A stretch of DNA of 64,000 nt from Mesorhizobium sp. B2-4-15 (GTDB lineage: Bacteria > Pseudomonadota > Alphaproteobacteria > Rhizobiales > Rhizobiaceae), in the NCBI RefSeq assembly GCF_006658505.1, contig NZ_VFUZ01000005.1, positions 1 through 64,000 on the forward strand. Reading direction: 5' to 3'. The position numbers and the translations under genes were made by a program. A model generated the notes under the pieces. That model had not been told where the DNA came from. It worked only from the letters and a program-made list of their open reading frames with translations, and did not search any database. Shown here piece by piece: positions 60,198 to 64,000 of this stretch (within the stretch, counting starts at the first letter, position 1; the number at the start of each line of letters is the position of its first letter).

Positions 60198-60482
60198 TCA
60201 GGCGCTAGGTGCGGCGAGGATACCTTCCGAGACCAGATCTGTGGCGAGTGTCGCCATGTCCTCGTCGAGCGTATCCTTGTCGACCTCGAACTCCTCGCAA
60301 AGCAGGCCGACGATCTGATCAAGGCTGCGGGCGCCATCGACCTTGTCTAGAAAGGCTTCGGTCGTACCGTTGCAGGTGTAGAGTTGGCCGCTGCGCGCCA
60401 GAAGCACGACGGCCCCATCGCCGACATGCTGGACCGAGGCGTCGTCCGCCAGCCGCAAAACCGTCCCAGAAACAATTTCCAT
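60198..60482 (-). CDS. PqqD-family (RiPP recognition element) protein
   Basis: 94-residue PqqD-like protein. It begins MEIVSGTVLRLADDASVQHV, contains the typical ARSGQLYTCNGTTEAFLDKV and DQIVGLLCEEFEVD, and ends in a helical part. In RiPP pathways this fold grips the leader of the precursor peptide (the B1 role in lasso clusters). It is the first gene of the PqqD-B2-kinase trio. The extended frame to 60605 adds 41 residues without similarity. Confidence 0.83.
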   Translation of the reverse strand: MEIVSGTVLRLADDASVQHVGDGAVVLLARSGQLYTCNGTTEAFLDKVDGARSLDQIVGLLCEEFEVDKDTLDEDMATLATDLVSEGILAAPSA

Positions 60483-60749
60483 CCCCAACCCCAAAAAGCC
60501 ATGCAAAACCCCGAAATGAGATAGCGCGGTGATGGGGCGCTGTCTATCAGCCGGGGAGATAGTCCATGCCGGTTTGCGTTTTGCAGGCGACCACCGGTGG
60601 CGCATGCGCTCCCCTCAATGCCGTACTTCACCGCGGTGGGCGTCTCCGTTCAGGACGAGACCATCTCGGACGAAAATCGGGGAAGACATCGCCGGAAAAA
60701 ACAGCATAGGCTATCACAAAGACGGCAAATCGATCCTGGGAGGATGTGG
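60483..60749. other. Gap searched for a RiPP precursor
   Basis: 270 bases between the PqqD gene and the propionyl-CoA synthetase gene. Both promoters must lie here. I looked for a 35-55-codon minus-strand frame ending in a core that starts with Gly and has Asp/Glu at position 7-9, as in lasso precursors, and found none with a ribosome site. A 94-codon GTG frame here (60347-60631, minus) is out of frame with PqqD and looks random. Confidence 0.5.
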
Positions 60750-62657
60750 ATGGCTTCACGCTATCACGAGGTCTATGACGGCTGGAAACGCGATCCGGAA
60801 AAATTCTGGGCGGACGCGGCCGTCGCTATCGATTGGTACTCGCCCTGGGACAAGGTGTTCGATGCCACGGCCGGCGTCTACGGCCGCTGGTTCACCGGCG
60901 CGACCTGCAACACCTGCTACAACGCCATCGACCGCCATGTCGCCGGCGGGCGCGCCGATCAGATTGCGCTGATCCATGACAGCGCCATCACTGGAACGGT
61001 GAAGAAATTCACCTATGCCGAGCTCAAGCGCGAAGTGGTGGCGCTGACCTCGGTGCTGAAGAATCGCGGCATCGGCAAGGGCGACCGTGTCATCATCTAC
61101 ATGCCGATGGTGGCAGAGGCGGCGATCGCCATGCTCGCCTGCGCCCGGATCGGTGCGGTGCATTCGGTCGTTTTCGGCGGCTTTGCCTCGCATGAGCTTG
61201 CCACCCGCATCGATGACGCCAGGCCGAAGCTGATCATCTCCGCCTCCTGCGGCCTTGAGCCAGGCCGCATCGTGGCCTACAAGCCGCTGCTCGACAGGGC
61301 GATCGAGATGTCCCGCCACAAGCCGGACGCCTGCCTGATCCTGCAGCGCGACCAATTGCGCTGCGATCTGAAGGACCATTTCGACATCGACTATGCCGAC
61401 GCCGTCGCCCGCGAGCGGGCGGCCGGCGCCAATGTCGACTGCGTGCCGGTGCTCGCCACCGACCCGCTCTACATCATCTACACGTCGGGCACGACGGGTC
61501 AGCCCAAGGGCATCGTGCGCGACAACGGCGGCCACATGGTCGCGCTGAAATGGACGATGGAGAACGAATTCGGCGTCAAGCCGGGCGAGGTGTTCTGGGC
61601 GGCGTCCGATGTCGGCTGGGTGGTCGGCCATTCCTACATCGTCTACGGACCGCTGCTGCATGGCTGCACCAGCATCCTGTTCGAAGGCAAACCGATCGGC
61701 ACGCCCGACGCCGGCACTTACTGGCGCGTCATTGCCGAACACGGCGCCGTCGCGCTGTTCACCGCGCCGACAGCCTTCCGTGCCATCAAGGGGCAGGATC
61801 CCAGGGGCGAGTTCGTTCCCAAATACGATCTGTCGAAATTCCGCACGCTGTTCCTCGCCGGCGAGCGCGCCGATCCCGAAACCATCAAATGGGCGGAGCA
61901 GAAATTGAACGTGCCCGTCGTCGATCATTGGTGGCAGACGGAGACCGGATCGCCGATGACGATCAACCCGGCCGGCCTCGGCCTGCTGCCGGTGAAATAT
62001 GGCTCGCCCGGCGTGCCGATGCCCGGCTACGACATCCGGGTGCTCGACGACGCCGGCCACGAAGTGCCGCGCGGCACGCTGGGCAATGTCGTGGTCAAGC
62101 TGCCATTGCCGGCCGGCTGCCTGCCGACCTTGTGGAACGCCGATGCCCGCTTCCGCCAAGCCTATCTCGACGAGTTCCCCGGCTTCTACAAGACGGCCGA
62201 TGCCGGCATGATCGACGAAGACGGCTATCTCTACGTGATGGCTCGCACCGACGACATCATCAATGTCGCCGGCCATCGGCTGTCGACCGGGGCCATGGAA
62301 GAGGTGCTGGCCGCCCATCCCGACGTCGCCGAATGCGCCGTCGTCGGCATTGCCGATGCCATGAAGGGCCAGGTGCCGCTCGGCTTCGTGGTGCTCAATG
62401 CCGGTGTCGCGCGCGATGGGGATGCCATTGAGAAGGAGGTTGTCGCGCTGGTGCGCGAACGCATCGGCCCGGTCGCCGCCTTCAAGACCGTGGTGATGAT
62501 CAAGCGCCTGCCCAAGACGCGGTCGGGGAAGATCCTGCGCGGCACCATGCAGAAGATCGCCGACAAGGAAGAGTGGGCCATGCCGGCGACCATTGACGAC
62601 CCGGCCATCCTCGACGAGATCACCGCCGCCCTGAAGGAACGCGGGATCGGGGTTTGA
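60750..62657 (+). CDS. prpE: Propionyl-CoA synthetase (PrpE-like acyl-CoA synthetase)
   Basis: AMP-forming acyl-CoA synthetase of the PrpE/ACSS type (635 residues from MASRYHEVYDGWKRDPEKFW). The nucleotide loop is YTSGTTGQPKGIVRDNGG (about 248-265). Substrate-side segments include ASDVGWVVGHSYIVYGPLL and DHWWQTETGSP. The lysine acetylated in this family is in KTRSGKILRGTM (about 590). It activates propionate, and perhaps acetate, to its CoA thioester. The start has a very good site (gggagga). A strong terminator follows. Confidence 0.93.
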   Translation: MASRYHEVYDGWKRDPEKFWADAAVAIDWYSPWDKVFDATAGVYGRWFTGATCNTCYNAIDRHVAGGRADQIALIHDSAITGTVKKFTYAELKREVVALTSVLKNRGIGKGDRVIIYMPMVAEAAIAMLACARIGAVHSVVFGGFASHELATRIDDARPKLIISASCGLEPGRIVAYKPLLDRAIEMSRHKPDACLILQRDQLRCDLKDHFDIDYADAVARERAAGANVDCVPVLATDPLYIIYTSGTTGQPKGIVRDNGGHMVALKWTMENEFGVKPGEVFWAASDVGWVVGHSYIVYGPLLHGCTSILFEGKPIGTPDAGTYWRVIAEHGAVALFTAPTAFRAIKGQDPRGEFVPKYDLSKFRTLFLAGERADPETIKWAEQKLNVPVVDHWWQTETGSPMTINPAGLGLLPVKYGSPGVPMPGYDIRVLDDAGHEVPRGTLGNVVVKLPLPAGCLPTLWNADARFRQAYLDEFPGFYKTADAGMIDEDGYLYVMARTDDIINVAGHRLSTGAMEEVLAAHPDVAECAVVGIADAMKGQVPLGFVVLNAGVARDGDAIEKEVVALVRERIGPVAAFKTVVMIKRLPKTRSGKILRGTMQKIADKEEWAMPATIDDPAILDEITAALKERGIGV

Positions 62658-62668
62658 GGCGCCGCTTC

Positions 62669-62701
62669 GCTTGCCGATGGGCCTATCTTTGATCGGCAAG
62701 C
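62669..62701 (+). terminator. Terminator after propionyl-CoA synthetase
   Basis: A perfect 10-bp stem gcttgccgat / atcggcaagc with a 13-base loop, followed by aatacttttattg. It begins 12 bases after the stop codon. Confidence 0.85.
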
Positions 62702-62711
62702 AATACTTTTA

Positions 62712-62927
62712 TTGTGCAATGCAGCAAGCCACCCTACAGTGATTGACGGGGGGCCATCGACAAGGTCGCATGGCTCAAAAGAAAATCACGTGCCTTATCT
62801 CCTGTCGATGGCAGTGGTCGCCGCGACCATGATCGCGGCAAGCTGGCTGGTGGCCACCGAGGCCGAACCGCGTATCCGGCTGCTGCTCGACCACACCGTT
62901 TTCCGCTACCGGATGAAGGCAGCGTAA
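62712..62927 (+). CDS. Possible small single-helix membrane protein
   Basis: Open frame of up to 71 residues. Its C-terminal part has a convincing membrane segment (LLSMAVVAATMIAASWLVA) followed by a charged tail (EAEPRIRLLLDHTVFRYRMK). The first 26 residues look random, and a GTG at 62788 or an ATG at 62808 may be the true start. No neighbour suggests a role. Called because of clean helix-plus-tail organisation only. Confidence 0.4.
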   Translation: MCNAASHPTVIDGGPSTRSHGSKENHVPYLLSMAVVAATMIAASWLVATEAEPRIRLLLDHTVFRYRMKAA

Positions 62928-63139
62928 CCGCCACGGTGTGAACCCTCTCGGCCTGCCCGCCACACGCAATCGGACGCCTTCGAAGCGGCGCATCTTCTCG
63001 ACCGCTGGGTGATGTACGGCCATACGCCGGTGGACAAGCCGAGGATCGAGGGATGCAGGCTGAGGCATAGGCTCCGCCGTCTTCCAGAGCGGCGGCCTGT
63101 CCGGATTCGCCGACAAGCAGAGCCGGCTGATCTTTTCCT

Positions 63140-63180
63140 GGGGACAGCTCACCGTTTCACGGAAACGGTGAGCTGTCCCC
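63140..63180. repeat. Perfect 19-bp hairpin repeat
   Basis: Left arm 63140-63158 (ggggacagctcaccgtttc) and right arm 63162-63180 are exact complements with a 3-base loop (acg). Its length and perfection suggest a REP-like mobile palindrome or a bidirectional transcription stop. No second copy in this window. Confidence 0.9.
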
Positions 63181-63196
63181 AACTCTTTGTTTTGAT

Positions 63197-63238
63197 GCAA
63201 TTCCGACGGAAACCGTCTGACATTCTCCCTGGAATTGC
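63197..63238. repeat. GCAATTCC...GGAATTGC palindromic repeat, copy 2
   Basis: 42-base element with perfect outer arms gcaattcc / ggaattgc. Its reverse complement aligns with the copy at 58709-58754 over most of its length. It lies about 20 bases after the stop of the autokinase gene. Confidence 0.8.
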
Positions 63239-63256
63239 CGAGGAGCGCAAGCGCGG

Positions 63257-64000
63257 CTAGACGGGTGCCTTGCTGCGCACTTCCGACTTGTCGAGATAGT
63301 AGGTCGAGTATTTGTCGAAGAATTTCTCCGAGGCCCCGAACGATCCGTATTTGGCCAGCTTCTTCAGGTCGACCTTGTTCAACACCACCCCGACGATCTT
63401 GTTGGCGACATAGGGTTCGGATTCCAGCATCGACCGCACCATGGCGCGCGGCGTGCGCCCCCACTCGGTGACCAGCACGAAGCCGTCGACGAGCGGCGCG
63501 AAGGCCTTGGCGTCGACAACCGGCCCGAGCGGCGGCAGGTCGACGACGATGTATTCGAACGTCTCCTTGGCGTTCTCGATGAAGCGCCGCATCCCGGCCG
63601 AGGAAAGCAGCTCGCTGGTATGCGAGAAGTGCCCGCGCGACACGGCCGGGATGATGGCCAGCTTGGTCTGCCGGTCGATCTTGCCGACCGACTGCCAGGT
63701 CTGGCCACTCACCACCGCTTCCATCAGCCCCTGGTCGGCTTCCATGCCAAGGCCGCGGCTGAGGCCCGGATTGCGCAGGTCACCGTCGATGAGCAGCGTC
63801 CTGGCGCCATTGGCGGCAAGCAGCCCGGCCAGATTGGCCGCGACCGTCGACTTGCCTTCGCCGGGAAGGACCGAGATGACGCCGATGACGCGGCTTCCTT
63901 GCCCTTCCAGCACGACGTCGAAAGCGATCTTGGCGCTGCGCAACGTTTCGGCGAACATCGATGCCGGAGCGTCGATGCTCACCCTCATGCGCGCGCGCCT
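63257..64000 (-). CDS. Exopolysaccharide tyrosine autokinase, C-terminal part (runs off window)
   Basis: Cytoplasmic kinase domain of a BY-kinase/ExoP-type polysaccharide chain-length protein. The frame is open through the right edge, so only the end of the gene is seen. Motifs: Walker A VLPGEGKSTVAANLAGLL, A' TLLIDGDLRNP and Walker B YIVVDLPPLGP. The pattern APASMFAETLRSAKIAFDVV just before the kinase is the linker that follows the second membrane helix in ExoP/Wzc. A short Tyr cluster near the C-terminus (FDKYSTYYLDK) provides the autophosphorylation sites. An in-frame ATG at 63988 is probably internal. It would control polymer length in surface polysaccharide export. Confidence 0.9.
   Translation of the reverse strand, partial: RRARMRVSIDAPASMFAETLRSAKIAFDVVLEGQGSRVIGVISVLPGEGKSTVAANLAGLLAANGARTLLIDGDLRNPGLSRGLGMEADQGLMEAVVSGQTWQSVGKIDRQTKLAIIPAVSRGHFSHTSELLSSAGMRRFIENAKETFEYIVVDLPPLGPVVDAKAFAPLVDGFVLVTEWGRTPRAMVRSMLESEPYVANKIVGVVLNKVDLKKLAKYGSFGASEKFFDKYSTYYLDKSEVRSKAPV

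Larger units (their letters stand above)
62928..63256. other. Repeat-bearing gap before the tyrosine autokinase gene
   Basis: About 330 bases without a convincing gene. It holds the perfect hairpin at 63140-63180 and the GCAATTCC-type repeat at 63197-63238, both listed separately. The left half (62928-63130) is plain sequence. The repeats follow the end of the minus-strand kinase gene and may serve as its transcription end. Confidence 0.6.

Noticed and set aside
60347-60631. Candidate lasso precursor region upstream of PqqD
   Set aside because: The 94-codon GTG frame is too long, lacks a Gly-start core with Asp/Glu at 7-9 and has no ribosome site.
60756-62699. 647-codon minus-strand frame
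   Set aside because: Antisense of propionyl-CoA synthetase, with no recognisable domain.

Overview
The window is a GC-rich alphaproteobacterial chromosome segment, most likely from Mesorhizobium or a close relative in the Rhizobiales. Reasons: the ActR/ActS redox pair beside hrpB and mmcB, the order maeB(tme)-mutS-glnD-murJ-trpS-usp-nfu known from rhizobia, a dense two-ATPase sugar-type ABC operon, and several families of short palindromic intergenic repeats that resemble those I know from rhizobial genomes. No rRNA, tRNA or CRISPR array was seen. All functions are read from sequence motifs; no search was run.

Layout. 0-10 kb: housekeeping and catabolic genes (amidase, class II glutamine amidotransferase, Lrp regulator, dUTPase, HAD phosphatase, PEP-mutase-like lyase, trans-3-hydroxy-L-proline dehydratase, EI24 membrane protein, EamA exporter, PfkB-type adenosine kinase). 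10-17 kb: an orphan Xre/MbcA/ParS-like protein, malic enzyme, a glycosyltransferase and mutS. 17.3-24.1 kb: an accessory block between mutS and glnD holding an aldo/keto reductase, a copper module (copA plus a DUF305 protein, with a textbook CueR-type promoter) and three tandem GT25 glycosyltransferases. 24.2-32.6 kb: glnD, murJ, trpS, usp, nfu, an L,D-transpeptidase lipoprotein and cueR, the probable regulator of the copper module 11 kb away. 32.7-37.1 kb: an accessory zone with an orphan Imm53-like immunity gene and an intact 3.6-kb IS1595-family transposon (26-bp perfect inverted repeats, 8-bp target duplication) that carries passenger genes (small membrane protein, NYN-domain nuclease, 56-aa protein, double winged-helix protein) and sits just upstream of mmcB. 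37.1-45.6 kb: mmcB, nhaA, actR, actS, hrpB (with a repeat inserted in frame), an EamA transporter and a PIG-L deacetylase.

45.7-57.6 kb: one long operon. A binding protein, two permeases, a small membrane protein and two ATPases form an importer. They are followed by a fused DhaK-DhaL kinase and then by a complete phosphoenolpyruvate-driven dihydroxyacetone kinase: DhaL, a stand-alone EIIA DhaM, a dedicated HPr, a dedicated Enzyme I, a small HTH-like protein and DhaK. The expected phosphate-relay and substrate-binding histidines are all present. A perfect operator-like dyad lies upstream and a strong hairpin follows the binding-protein gene.

57.7-60.5 kb: a nucleotidyltransferase and, convergent to it, a PqqD-like / transglutaminase-like B2 / HPr-kinase-like trio that resembles part of a lasso-peptide cluster but without visible cyclase or precursor. 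60.7-64 kb: propionyl-CoA synthetase, a repeat-rich gap and the C-terminal part of an exopolysaccharide tyrosine autokinase that runs off the right edge.
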